In this document: one piece after another, positions 46,955-59,126 of the stretch
Position numbering within the stretch: position 1 is the first letter of the stretch
Layout of the letters: the number at the start of each line of letters is the position of its first letter
Origin: Orobanche coerulescens
Lineage: Eukaryota > Streptophyta > Magnoliopsida > Lamiales > Orobanchaceae
DNA: 64,000 bases
Reading direction: 5' to 3'
NCBI GenBank assembly: GCA_033398695.1
Contig: CM065818.1
Coordinates: forward strand, 37,906,001 to 37,970,000
Position numbers and translations under genes: made by a program
The notes under the pieces: generated by a model
Told to the model about the DNA's origin: nothing
The model's input: only the letters and a program-made list of their open reading frames with translations
The model's database searches: none

Positions 46955-48062
46955 TGTTGTGTCAAGATTTATTCATCCCGACAGGCGATCGACTATAAGG
47001 CCGAGTGATCGAGTCAACACCAGTCAAACTATGGCTAGCTCGCCAAATCGAAGAAACCAGACCACCATCAGGTACCTAGCGATCGACTCCCAAGGAGATC
47101 GCCCTTTGGCATCTGGCGATCGACTCTAGTGCACGGCTAAGGACGGTCGACCCACGCCCCAAACAGAAATGATCGCCCGTCAAAGTCATCGAAGATTGGA
47201 TCTCAGAGCAGCACCCACGTGCAGATCCACAAAAGGCGCTGACAGACAAGACCTTTGACCCCAGCCTATCACCTACCTCACCTACCGACAGGTCCGCCGA
47301 AAGTTACATAGTGGGACCGCCCGTGACAGCGACTCAGGACGCGTGCAGGATCCCCATTGGACCGCACAGCTGGCTGCCAGCAGCAACCGCGGACTTTAAG
47401 GGAACAAGCCCATGTGCTAAAAGACGATCGCCCGATTATTATAATACAGCAAAGGCGATCGCCCGGCATATCCAAGTCTTATAAATAGAGAACCTCCTCC
47501 TACTGGAAAAAGGTTCCCAATTCATTCACCTACATTCCGAATTCATTCACAGAAATACAGAAGAAGATACATATCATCAAGCTCCTAGCTTTCTCGCCGG
47601 AATCTACCTCAGGATTTCTCTCTCCGAATCTCTCATCCAGAAGACGATCGACAGAGGCAAGAAGTCTCCACAAGACAGATTCCAGGAGATTCATATGCCC
47701 AGGAGCTCAAGCATCCAGCTAATACTCGCCATGAGAGACTGTCGATCTCTCACTGCCACGACTGTTCATCTCCTTTGTTACAAGAACTCACAGAGCATCA
47801 CATCTGGTTCTTCCGGCAATCTACACGCTCACTAGCTAAGATAACAAGAATCTTTACACTCATTGTAATTGTATTCTTACATTAGTACTTGTATCCTCGA
47901 ATATTAGTATTAATAATATCTCGCGAGAGCATTCAAGCCCGGGACTAACAACCCCGGCAAATCTTGTGTTATTTATCTTTCTCACGGAAGTGTTCTCGCA
48001 TTTGTTTGTTATCCATCCATTCCAACAATATCTATCTCCGGATAATATTTTGAGTAGCAACA
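46955..48062 (+). repeat. 5' LTR of element H (1108 bp)
   Basis: Begins TGTTGTGTCAAGA and ends GAGTAGCAACA. TATA box TATAAATA at 47480-47487. Rich in palindromic CGATCG motifs (46984, 47078, 47115, 47423, 47454). Very similar to 59654-60754, suggesting a fairly recent origin. Confidence 0.92.
47480..47487 (+). promoter_or_regulatory. TATA box, element H 5' LTR
   Basis: TATAAATA, followed by AGAGAACCTCC; repeated at 53046 and 60172 in the other LTRs. Confidence 0.7.
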
Positions 48063-48064
48063 AT

Positions 48065-48077
48065 TGGCGCTAGAAGG
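48065..48077 (+). other. Primer binding site, unit 1 of H
   Basis: TGGCGCTAGAAGG, two bases after the LTR; repeated at 53631 in unit 2 and, reversed, in element D. The tRNA is not assigned. Confidence 0.75.
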
Positions 48078-48190
48078 ATGGGCCTCTATACCTTCATTTT
48101 TCATTCCTACCGTCCCGAAGAACACTCACTGTTCTCAGGGCATATACTTGAAGTGACACTCACTGCGCTTCAAAGAAAACCTTCAGAATC

Positions 48191-49671
48191 ATGACATCCG
48201 CCGGTACATCGAAGAAAGCCAATCTCCGAACCGCCGGACACCATATCCCGGCTCAATCCGAACCCCAGCCGACGACCGGGTGAAGCCGCGGCAACGCGAG
48301 ACTCTCGATCCCGCACCTGAGGGATGGCCCCAACCTCTCACTCGACCTGTTCCAAACCGAGGAACAGATCGATGAGGCTATGGACATCCTAGAGGAGCGA
48401 CGGAGAGCATGCGCGTCGCCCGCAATAACTCCCTCGATCGTCCGCCGCATGGGAAAACGGAAATTCAACGGGCTACTGAGCGAGCGATCGTCAGAAAGCC
48501 CCAATTCGCGAGAAAGGACTCTCGCACGACCGGACGGATCCGTACTCAATCGCTTGGGGCGCGACCCATCCTGGCGACCGGGGCAATCTGTTTCCAACCA
48601 CGAGAAGACGGAATCCGAATCCGTCACCAGAAGTTCAATCTACCCAACTCACACCAACGCAGTCGCCTGCCCGATTCCCGCCCGATCGCTGTGGATCAAG
48701 ATTGAGCGGCAAAGCCACCGCGATGGCCGCTATGCAACGCCACTCGACGAGATGAAAGCACTTCGACACCGGGGCACCGCGCAGAAAGTTCACCGGGCCG
48801 ACCGAGCCACTCGCGGTCCACATCGAGCTTGCCCCCTTGCAACCAACGATCGCTCCTCCCAAAACACCTATGTATGAAGGGAGATCAGACCCCGAAACCC
48901 ACCTGAGTAAATTCCGAATCTACATGACTGGGTGTGGGGCATCTGATGCAACCAAGTGCCGGATCTTCCGTTAACATTGGGCGAGTGGCCCATAGGTGGT
49001 ACGCCTCACTACCACCACGATCGATCATCTCCTTTGTGGCGGCGAATGACTTCACGTCATACTTCGCCACCAAGGTCGCCAGACCAGAAGGCCCCCACCG
49101 CGTGATGAAAATCGGCAGGGAAAGACGAAACCGACGCAGTTACATCGACCGAGTAGACGAAATCATCCTCACCAAATAACGTCCCGTGACGAGCTCGCTC
49201 TCTATTCGATCTGGGCGATTCTACGGTCATTCACCCATGTTTAGACATCTCACCAAGGATATTCCCCCAACCTACGCGATCTTCCGCGCTAAGGCTGCCG
49301 ACTTTCTGGCCAGGCAAAGGCTACTCACCTTCCACCAAGGCAAAGAAGCGCCACCTCCTGCCCGAAAGAAAGCGATCGCCAAATCAAAGAAGGCGATCGT
49401 CAAGCCACCCGGAGATCTCAAGGCCTTCGAGGACATGGAAGCCCATCTCCTCCACACGTTCAACCGAACTCCGGCCCACATTTTCTATGCCATCAAGGGG
49501 CACGAACCGCTAAACAAGCCAAAGGCGATAAGGGACCACGGTCACCTGGACAACAATCAATATTGTGCCTACCATAAGAGTCCCGGCCACAGCACCAAAC
49601 AATGTCGCGACCTCCTCAAACAGCTCTGGAGATTGTTCGAGGAGGGTAGGTTGGAAAGCTTATTGGTTTAG
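48191..49671 (+). pseudogene. gag: gag of element H, unit 1 (broken at the N-terminal side)
   Basis: The start codon at 48191 lies in the same context as unit 2. A stop arises near 48281 (GGGTGAAGCC against GGGGGAAGCC in unit 2), and small indels shift the frame near 48705, 48970 and 49170. From 49186 the C-terminal part is open to the stop at 49669-49671. It includes KDIPPTYAIFRAKAADFLAR and the Tat-type zinc knuckle QYCAYHKSPGHSTKQC, which unit 2 can reach only past a stop codon. The two units thus carry different defects. Confidence 0.88.
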
Positions 49672-49859
49672 CCGAAGCCTCTACCAATCTCTATACACGA
49701 TCGTCCGAGTCGAACACAAACAGGTTGGGAAACTCATACGAGCCAACCCCTAGATCAACCTCGGCGACCTTCTCTACATGCTTCAATCAAGAGAAGGGAA
49801 CCTCGGAAGTCTCCCCGATCTCCATCCTTATTTAGGAAACTGGAGGACTCGCTCGCCAT

Positions 49860-50345
49860 CTACAGTTCACCATCTAACATGATGGACTAAGGCACGAGAT
49901 CGCCTCCCCCGCACAACGTACACCGTCGAAGGTCGGCATCTACATGACGATCCAAGGTAGAAGAGTGCAGCCATGGTCCTGGTGGTCGATGGAACCGACT
50001 GCTTAGGCCATGCAAGGTCCCTTTGGGCCAAGATCGCCCGCCCTTCATTTAAATACGAGGCCGGCGTAGTCTGAGAGCCCTCCAAAATTAATCAGTGGAC
50101 ACGATCGCCCGCCCTCAAAGGATCATCATCTAACATGGTGAACCCGGACAATGCGACGTGCCACAACCCCCGTCTCAACGTACACCGTCGAGGTTCGCCA
50201 TCTTCATGGTGGGCCGAGGTGGAAGCAGAGCTAAACAAGCCGCGGGCGTGGAGTTGAATCATCCGACGCTGCCCCGCGCAAGGACTTCTCTAGACCGAGA
50301 CCGCACGCCTTTCGTTTAAATACGAGGCGAGGCGCAGCCTAACAG
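49860..50345 (+). repeat. Two diverged tandem units of roughly 270-300 bp after gag, unit 1 of H
   Basis: Each unit runs from an ACCGTCGARG stretch to a TTTAAATACGAGGC core and CCTC (cores near 50050 and 50315). The same pair is in unit 2 (55440-55935) and in element D. Position and AT core look promoter-like, but no transcript start is evident. Confidence 0.7.
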
Positions 50346-50870
50346 AGGACCCTCATAATAAAGTGAGTCACGAGACACTCAATGTCTTCGCGCATCAAGA
50401 CATGATCAGGGAGTCGGTCCATCAAACTCCGCGATCGTGCACGGTTCCTCAAGACGGACGACCGTCCTCGAGGATTCGACAAAGTTGACGACCGCTCACT
50501 CAACGAATTATTTTCATCCCCTTACTTTCACTAAGTGAATAAAAACAAGGGGGAAGAGTGCGGACTACCTATACGACAATTGTCCCTATTCAACCACATA
50601 CGAAGGTCGTCATTTTTCAGATGTTGTGCAGTGATCGAATTTGTTGTAAAAGTTATCTTTATGAGTTTATCAATTCATTTGGAACTACCCTCGCAACGAT
50701 CTCTCCTCACACATTTGTACAAAGTCAAACAAAGACTCAAAAATAACAATCATTTAAGTGATAAGTCAGAAAATCAAACATTCATTTCATTGCTTGAAGG
50801 ATCAAAATACATGGTCGCCCGAAGACCAAAATGCTACAAAGAGAAAACTACAAAACTACAAGACAAAAAG
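50346..50870 (+). other. Region between tandem units and antisense gene, unit 1 of H
   Basis: Contains an internal polypurine run AAGGGGGAAGAG at 50547-50558 (56129-56140 in unit 2), which could act as an internal plus-strand primer or be a relic of the lost pol end. No supported coding sequence. Confidence 0.5.
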
Positions 50871-52756
50871 CTAAAACAAGCAAGCAAGAGCGAAAAGCCT
50901 CAGGCCTTCGCCTTCAGCCGTCGGCTCGACCTGTGGCCCTTCCCCAGTTTCCGGAGCGACCTTCCCGTCCTCCGGATCGTTAGGATGAACGATGTTCGCC
51001 GGAGTAGGATACCAGCTCAGATCCATGCCAAGCTCCGAGAGATCCAAAATCGGCAAGGAGAAAGCAGGATGGAGAGGATGCTCCAACGCATACGCCTTGA
51101 AGTTCTCAGCAAGAGGCCCAACCTCCAAACCTCCCTTCTTAGCTGCTCGGATCGAGTCGGCGAACGCCATATAATAGGCGAACTCGCTGACAAACTCTAA
51201 GTTTTGAAAGGGATCAGCCTTGGTCGCCTCTACCTCTCTTTTCAGCTCCGCCATCGCCTGTTGCGACCCTTGGAGCTCGGCCTCCCCCGCAGCTACCTTC
51301 TCCCTCGACTTCGCCAGCTCGCTAGTCAACCGAGCGATCGTCACCTTCTGACGAGCGGCCTCCTCCTCAGCAACCTTCTGTGCCCGGATGGCATTCATCA
51401 TCTTGTCCCGAAATCGGTCAACCGTCAAACGAGACAACTCGGTTTCCTTCCTCGCCAGCTCAAGCTCTTGGCTCGCCCGCTTGGCTGCCTCCAAAGAGTT
51501 CTTCTCCATTGCCACGATCTTATCGGCGAACTCGGCGTTCTCTTTCCGAGCCGCCTCGAGATCCACCTGCAGGCGAATAGTGGAAGGTCGCCCCTCAAAC
51601 CCCTCGCATCTAGATCGGTCGTCCAGGCCTTCGGTAGAGCAGAAGCGGCCTTGCTGACGTATTGCGGGATGTCACAGGACTGGCGAGGAGATCGGCTGGC
51701 TAAGAAATCCAACACCATCGTCGGGCAAGATGGATCTGTGCGACGGATCCTACATCAATACAACAAAGTTAACACAACTCCTACGCAATTGCAAGTTTCA
51801 ACCCAAAATTGCAATCTACCTCTCAGCCCTCTCGGGGTCGCGACCGAAGTACAGTTTCCCTCGAGGAGTCTCAGCGTCAGCGATCGCCATCTCTCGCATA
51901 AAAGCCGCAGAGGGTGGCTCATTCTCTGGAGGGATAACGGTGATCGGAGGCGCGGCGATCGGCACCTCGTTGACAGGGGCAGAAACTGGAGTTTCTTCCG
52001 ACCTCGGCCTTTTGCGATTCGATCGAAGCCCCTCCTCCGGAACTCCCTCCTCAGCCACGATCGGCTCCACACGAGGCTCCGCCTCCGGAACAATTGGCAG
52101 TGCAACAGGTGGGGCCCGAGATGACTTCTTGTGGCGGAGACGGCCCAGAACTCCAGGATTCGACATGGCGATCTCCGGCGGGGGCTCCAGAAAGCGAGGA
52201 AAGCGAACCTATACAGTTAAGACGATCGATCAACAGTTAGATATTTTCCTCAAGTAAGGCGATCGCCTAGAAAGTGAAGGTCGCAGAAACTCATACCTGG
52301 TACCGAGAGATGTCTCGGGAAGCGGAATAGCCGAGCCGACAACCAACGGCTCTCCTTATTGATCCGGCTAGCATCAAGATCGTTGTCCGACAAGCTCCGT
52401 ATCCGCTCCCACACAACCAGGAAATCAAAGGGCAACTCCTCGACCGCCGGAATGTGAAAACCTGCAAAGTCGAGATCAAATTAGATCAGTTCAAAACACA
52501 TCCGAATGAAGGGAGAGTCTAAACCCTTACCGGGATTCCTCTCCCGAAACTCAGTAGGGATCTCCAGCTCGCCCGAAGGATTGTCGCTCGCAGAAGCCCT
52601 CCACGCGCCGGCGACCCAGAACCACTTCGTCGGATCGCCCCGCGCCTTATTCGGGACTCCGAGGATTACCCGACCAGATTGGCCCTTAATATGGTAACCT
52701 CCGACCGACCCTTTCTGAGCCATCAGCTTGAACAAATGGTTCATCTCCGACGGCGA
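50871..52756 (-). pseudogene. Antisense gene of element H, unit 1 (5' end deleted)
   Basis: Read on the minus strand, this is the 3' portion of the spliced gene described at 56482-59126. The upstream exon (52756-52531) is intact here and contains KWFWVAGAWRAS. Intron 52530-52462 has GTAAGG and TTTGCAG ends. The next intron has lost its usable acceptor: unit 2 reads TGTAGAGGTT and this copy TGTATAGGTT. The last exon lost about 86 bp near 51600, shifting the frame; the coiled-coil part survives as 51566-50871. The promoter and first exons were removed by the deletion at 52757. Confidence 0.8.
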
Positions 52757-53628
52757 TGGAAGACTGGATCTCAGAGCAGCACCCACGTGCAGATCCACAA
52801 AAGGCGCTGACAGACAAGACCTTTGACCCCAGCCTGTCACCTACCTCACCTACCGACAGGTCCGCCGAAAGTTACATAGTGGGAACGCCCGTGACAGCGA
52901 CTCAGGACGCGTGCAGGATCCCCATCGATCGCACACTGGCCGCTGCCAGCAGCTCATGACTTTAAGGGAACAAGCCCATGTGCTAAAAGACGATCGCCCG
53001 ATTATTATAATACAGCAAAGGCGATCGCCCGACATATCCAAGTCCTATAAATAGAGAACCTCCTCCTACTGGAAAAAGGTTCCCAATTCATTCACCTACA
53101 TTCCGAATTCATTCACCAAAATACAGAAGAAGATACATATCATCAAGCTCCTAGCTTTCTCGTCGGAATCTACCTCAGGATTTCTCTCTCCGATTCTCTC
53201 ATCCAGAAGAAGATCGACAGAGGCAAGAAGTCTCCACAAGACAGATTCCAGGAGATTCATACGCCCAGGAGCTCAAGCATCCAGCTAATACTCGCCATGA
53301 GAGACTGTCGATCTCTCACCGCCGCGACTGTTCATCTCCTTTGTTACAAGAACTCACAGAGCATCACATCTGGTTCTTCCGGCAATCTACACGCTCACTA
53401 GCTAAGATAACAAGAATCTTTACACTCATTGTAATTGTATTCTTACATTAGTACTTGTATCCTCGAATATTAGTATTAATAATATCTCGCGAGAGCATTC
53501 AAGCCCGGGACTAACAACCCCGGCAAATCTTGTGTTATTTATCTTTCTCACGGAAGTGTTCTCGCATTTGTTTGCTATCCATCCATTCCAGCAATATCTA
53601 TCTCCGGATAATATTTTGAGTAGCAACA
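52757..53628 (+). repeat. Middle LTR of element H, 5'-truncated
   Basis: Matches 47190-48062, lacking the first 235 bases. The junction at about 52757 joins the antisense gene's exon to the middle of U3. TATA box at 53046-53053 is intact. Confidence 0.9.
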
Positions 53629-53630
53629 AT

Positions 53631-53643
53631 TGGCGCTAGAAGG
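53631..53643 (+). other. Primer binding site, unit 2 of H
   Basis: TGGCGCTAGAAGG, two bases after the middle LTR. Confidence 0.75.
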
Positions 53644-53756
53644 AGGGGCCTCTATACCTTCATTTTTCATTCCTACCGTCCCGAAGAACACTCACTGTTC
53701 TCAGGGCATATACTTGAAGTGACACTCACTGCGCTTCAAAGAAAACCTTCAGAATC

Positions 53757-55253
53757 ATGACATCCGCCGGTACATCGAAGAAAGCCACTCTCCGAACCGC
53801 CGGACACCATATCCCGGCTCAATCCGAACCCCAGCCGACGACCGGGGGAAGCCGCGGCAACGCGAAACTCTCGATCTCAAGACTCGAGGGATGGCCCCAA
53901 CCTCTCACTCGACCGGTTCCAAGGCGAGGAATGATCGAGGAGGCTATGGCCATCCTAGAGGAGCGACGGAGAGCATGCGCGTCGCCCGCAATAACTCCCT
54001 CGATCGTCCGCTGCATGGGAAAACGGAAATTCAACGGGCTACTGAGCGAGCGATCGTCAGAAAGCCCCAATTCGCGAGAAAGGGCTCTCGCACGACCGGA
54101 CGGATCCGTACTCAATCGCTTGGGGCACGACCCATCCTGGCAACCGGGGCAATCTGTTTCCAACCACGAGAGGACGGAATCCGAATCCGTCACCAGAAGT
54201 TCAACCTACCCAACTCACACCAACGCAGTCGCCGTCCCGATTCCCGCCCGATCGCTGTGGATCAGATTGAGCGGCAAAGCCACGGCGATGGCCGCTATGC
54301 AACGCCAGCTCGACGAGATGAAAGCACTCTTGGACACTGGGGCAAGCGCCAGCAGAAAGATCACCGGGCCGACCGAGCCACTCGCGGTCCACATCGAGCT
54401 TGCCCCCTTGCAACCAACGATCGCTCCTCCCAAAACACCTATGTATGAAGGGAGATCGGACCCCGAAACCCACCTTAGTAAATTCCAAATCTACATGACT
54501 GGGTGTGGGGCATCTGATGCAACCAAGTGCCGGATCTTCCCGTTAACATTGGGCGAGCTGGCCCATAGGTGGTACGCCTCACTACCACCACGATCGATCA
54601 TCTCCTTTGTGAAACTGGCGAATGACTTCACGTCATACTTCGCCACCAAGGTCGCCAGACCAGAAGGCCCCCACCGCGTGATGAAAATCAGGCAGGGGAA
54701 AGACGGAACCGATGCAGGTTACATCGACCGAGTAGACGAAATCATCCTCACCAGCGAACCCGTCCGTGACGAGCTCGCTCTCTATTCGGTCCTGGGGGGA
54801 TTCTACGGTCATTCACCCATGTTTAGACATCTCACCAAGGATATTCCCCCAACCTACGCGATCTTCCGCGCTAAGGCTGCCGACTTTCTGGCCAGGCAAA
54901 GGCTACTCACCTTCCACCAAGGCGAAGAAGCGCCACCTCCTGCCCGAAAGAAGGCGATCGCCAAATCGAAGAAGGCGATCGTCAAGCCACCCGGAGATCT
55001 CAAGGCCTTCGAGGACATGGAAGCCCATCTCCTCCACACGTTCAACTGAACTCCGGCCCACATTTTCTATGCCATCAAGGGGCACGAACCGCTAAACAAG
55101 CCAAAGGCGATAAGGGACCACGGTCACCTGGAAAACAATCAATATTGTGCCTACCATAAGAGTCCCGGCCACAGAACCAACCAATGCCGCGACCTCCTCA
55201 AACAGCTCTGGAGATTGTTCGAGGAGGGTAAGTTGGAAAGCTTATTGGTTTAG
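53757..55253 (+). pseudogene. gag: gag of element H, unit 2 (one premature stop)
   Basis: ATG at 53757 opens 430 codons without a break. Residues about 235-330 form the retrotransposon gag domain (YEGRSDPETHLSKFQIYMTG, LAHRWYASLPPRS, NDFTSYFATKVARP), followed by YIDRVDEIIL. Low-complexity Lys-Lys-Pro sequence follows. TGA at 55047-55049 replaces CGA of unit 1, a C-to-T change at a CG site. Beyond it the same frame stays open to TAG at 55251-55253 and encodes the zinc knuckle CAYHKSPGHRTNQC. Without readthrough the protein would lack RNA binding. No protease follows. Confidence 0.9.
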
Positions 55254-55439
55254 CCGAAGCCTCTACCAATCTCTATACACGATCGTCCGAGTCGAACACA
55301 AACAGGTTGGGAAACTCATACGAGCCAACCCCTAGATCAACCTCGGCGACCTTCTCTACATGCTTAAATCAAGAGAAGGGAACCTCGGAAGTCTCCCCGA
55401 TCTCCATCCTTATTTAGGAAACTGGAGGACTCGCTCGCC

Positions 55440-55935
55440 ATCTACAGTTCACCATCTAACATGATGGACTAAGGCACGAGATCGCCTCCCCCGCACAACG
55501 TACACCGTCGAAGGTCGGCATCTACATGACGATCCAAGGTAGAAGAGTGCAGCCATGGTCCTGGTGGTCGATGGAACCGACTGCTTAGGCCATGCAAGGT
55601 CCCTTTGGGCCAAGATCGCCCACCCTTCGTTTAAATACGAGGCCGGCGTAGTCTGAGAGCCCTCCAAAATTAATCAGTGGACACGATCGCCCGCCCTCAA
55701 AGGATCATCATCTAACATGGTGAACCCGGACAATGCGATGTGCCACAACCCCCGTCTCAACGTACGCCGTCGAGGTTCGCCATCTTCATGGTGGGCCGAG
55801 GTGGAAGCAGAGCTAAACAAGCCGCGGGCGTGGAGTTGAATCATCCGACGCTGCCCCGCGCAAGGTCTCCTCTAGAATGAGACCGCATGCCTTTCGTTTA
55901 AATACGAGGCGAGGCGCAGCCTAACAGAGGACCCT
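55440..55935 (+). repeat. Two diverged tandem units after gag, unit 2 of H
   Basis: Same pair as 49860-50345; TTTAAATACGAGGC cores near 55630 and 55898. Confidence 0.7.
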
Positions 55936-56481
55936 CATAATAAAGTGAGTCACGAGACACTCAATGTCTTCGCGCATCAAGACATGATCAGGGAGTCGGT
56001 CCATCGAACTCCGCGATCGTGCACGGTTCCTCAAGACGGACGACCGTCCTCGAGGATTCGACAAAGTTGACGACCGCTCACTCAACGAATTATTTTCATC
56101 CCCTTACTTTCACTAAGTGAATAAAAACAAGGGGGAAGAGTGCGGACTACCTATACGACAATTGTCCCTATTCAACCACATACGAATGTCGTCATTTTTC
56201 AGATGTTGTGCAGCGATCGAATTTGTTGTAAAAGTTATCTTTATGAGTTTATCAATTCATTTGGAACTACCCTCGCAACGATCTCTCCTCACACATTTGT
56301 ACAAAGTCAAACAAAGACTCAAAAATAACAATCATTTAAGTGATAAGTCAGAAAATCAAACATTCATTTCATTGCTTGAAGGATCAAAATACATGGTCGC
56401 CCGAAGACCAAAATGCTACAAAGAGAAAACTACAAAACTACAAGACAAAAAGCTAAAACAAGCAAGCAAGAGCGAAAAGCC
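55936..56481 (+). other. Region between tandem units and antisense gene, unit 2 of H
   Basis: Nearly identical to 50346-50870. Holds the internal polypurine run at 56129-56140; otherwise nothing recognised. Confidence 0.5.
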
Positions 56482-59126
56482 TTAGGCTTCCACCTGGCCT
56501 TCGCCTTCAGCCGTCGGCTCGACCTGTGGTCCTTCCCCAGTTTCCGGAGCAACCTCCCCGTCCTCCAGATCGTCAGGATGAACAATGTTCGTCGGAGTAG
56601 GATACCAGCTCAGATCCATGCCAAGCTCCGAGAGATCCAAAATCGGCAAGGAGAAAGCAGGATGGAGAGGATGCTCCAACGCATACACCTTGAAGTTCTC
56701 AGCAAGAGGCCCGACCTCCAAACCTCCCTTCTTAGCTGCTCGGATCGAGTCGGCGAACGCCATATAATAGGCGAACTCGCTGACAAACTCTAAGTTTTGA
56801 AAGGGATCAGCCTTGGTCGCCTCTACCTCTCTTTTCAGCTCCGTCATCGCCTGTTGCGACCCTTGGAGCTCGGCCTCCCCCGCAGCTACCTTCTCCCTCG
56901 ACTCCGCCAGCTCGCTAGTCAACCGAGCGATCGTCACCTTCTGACGAGCGGCCTCCTCCTCAGCAACCTTCTGCGCCCGGACGGCATTCATCATCTTGTC
57001 CCGAAATCGGTCTACCGTCAAACGAGACAACTCGGTTTCCTTCCTCGCCAGCTCAAGCTCTTGGCTCGCCCGCTTGGCTGCCTCCAAAGAGTCCTTCTCC
57101 ATTGCCACGATCTTATCGGCGAACTCGGCGTTCTCTTTACGAGCCGCCTCGAGATCCGCCTGCAGGCGAATAGTGGAAGGTTGCCCCTCAAACTCCTGCG
57201 CAGCCTGGACAGCCATGGTCACCGTCTGGAGAGAAAGGGCGAGAACAGCCTGCATCGTACTCCCCGATCGCTGACGATCGATCGCATCTAGATCGGTCGT
57301 CCAGGCCTTCGGTAGAGCAGAAGCGGCCTTGTTGACGTATTGCGGGATGTCACAGGACTGGCGAGGAGATCGGCTGGCTAAGAAATCCAACACCATCGTC
57401 GGGCAAGATGGATCTGTGCGACGGATCCTACATCAATACAACAAAGTTAACACAACTCCTACGCAATTGCAAGTTTCAACCCAAAAATGCAATCTACCTC
57501 TCAGCCCTCTCGGGGTCGCGACCGAAGTACAGTTTCCCTCGAGGAGTCTCAGCGTCAGCGATCGCCATCTCTCGCATAAAAGCCGCAGAGGGCGGCTCAT
57601 TCTCCAGAGGGATAACGGTGATCGGAGGCGCGGCGATCGGCACCTCGTTGACAGGGGCAGAAACTGGAGTTTCTTCCGACCTTGGCCTTTTGCGATTCGA
57701 TCGAAGCCCCTCCTCCGGAACTCCCTCCTCAGCCACGATCGGCTCCAGGCGAGGCTCCGCCTCCGGAACAATTGGCAGCGCAACAGGTGGGGCCCGAGAT
57801 GACTTATTGTGGCGGAGACGGCCCAGAACTCCAGGATTCGACATGGCGATCTCCGGCGGGGGCTCCAGAAAGCGAGGAAAGCGAACCTCTACAGTTAAGA
57901 CGATTGATCAACAGTTAGATATTTTCCTCAAGTAAGGCGATCGCCTAGAAAGTGAAGGTCGCAGAAACTCATACCTGGTACCGAGAGATGTCTCGGGAAG
58001 CGGAATAGCCGAGCCGACAACCAACGGCTCTCCTTATTGATCCGGCTAGCGTCAAGATCGTTGTCCGACAAGCTCCGTATCCGCTCCCAGACAACCAGGA
58101 AATCAAAGGGCAGCTCCTCGACCGCCGGAATGTGAAAACCTGAAAAGTCGAGATCAAATTAGATCAGTTCAAAACACATCCGAATGAAGGGAGAGTCTAA
58201 ACCCTTACCGGGATTCCTCTCCCGAAACTCGCAGGATCTCCGCCTCGCCCAAGGATTGTCGCCGCAGAAGCCCTCCACGCGCCGGGCGACCTGAACCACT
58301 TCGTCGGATCGCCCGCGCCTTATTCGGACTCCGAGGATTTCACGACCAGATCGGCCATGATTATGTTAACCTCCCACCGACCTTTCGAGCCGTCGGCTTG
58401 AACAAATGGTTCATCTCCGACGGCGATGGGAGATTGTGACAGCGGTGACCGCCGAAAAGAGTGAGAGTGCAGATAATTTGGAGCCAAGCGTTCGGCGCCA
58501 CCAAGTGGTGCCACGCCCAAGCGGCCACAGGGAGACAAAGAAAAGATAGAGGGAAGCGCGGCCTCACCTCCATAATCGCCTCATTCACGGTGACCATACC
58601 CATCGGAGGCTGATCGGCTCGCTCATTCTCCGCCGGCGCGAATATATCCACATCTGAAGGAACATGGAACCTCGTCCTCCAGACGGCCAGATCTTTCCTG
58701 GTCGCCGAACTCCGGATTTGGCCAAGTGACCACAAAGATCGCTGCGCAGCCCGGTACTGCGACCGTTTGGGAAGCTGATAAGGGTAGGCGACCGAGTATC
58801 CCCGGAAATCGAACCTCGGAGACGGACCGGCCAACTTCTCCATAATCTCAGCGAAAGCCTTATAGGCCCGGTTGAAAGCGCTATGCTGCTCCCAGTAGGC
58901 CCTAATCACCAGATCTCTCTATCTGCGACCGTCTGTCTTCAGCAGCCGCTTCCTTAGCAACGTCGGCTTCATTAAATAAAGTCTCGATTTTAGCAGGGTC
59001 AATTCCGGCCCGAATAGCCTCAGCGTCCGTCTCCAGGTGGAAGTCAGAAGAAGGTCCTCCCCGGACAGTCGATGTCCTGGCGGCGGAACTGGTACCCACT
59101 CCATGTGATGATGACGTTCCAGCCAT
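56482..59126 (-). CDS. Spliced antisense gene of element H, unit 2 (function unknown; has frame damage)
   Basis: Runs opposite to gag, between the post-gag region and the polypurine tract. ATG at 59126 (GAGAATGGCT) follows a TATA box at 59290. Coding continues through 59126-58902 and, after a frame shift, 58909-58361, with RFHVPSDVDIFAP and MVTVNEAIMEVRPRFPLSF; this resembles the extra antisense proteins of Tat elements. The exon before 58209 has indels. Introns with GT..AG ends fit at 58208-58140 (69 bp), 57974-57889 (86 bp) and 57497-57428 (70 bp), and the frame stays open across each. The last exon (57427-56482) encodes a long coiled coil (about 160 residues) and an acidic tail. Function unknown. 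Confidence 0.72.

Noticed and set aside
51204..52124. Plus-strand 306-residue frame in H (also 56797-57291)
   Set aside because: Mirror of the antisense coiled-coil gene; no intron, promoter or family support, and unit 2 breaks it.
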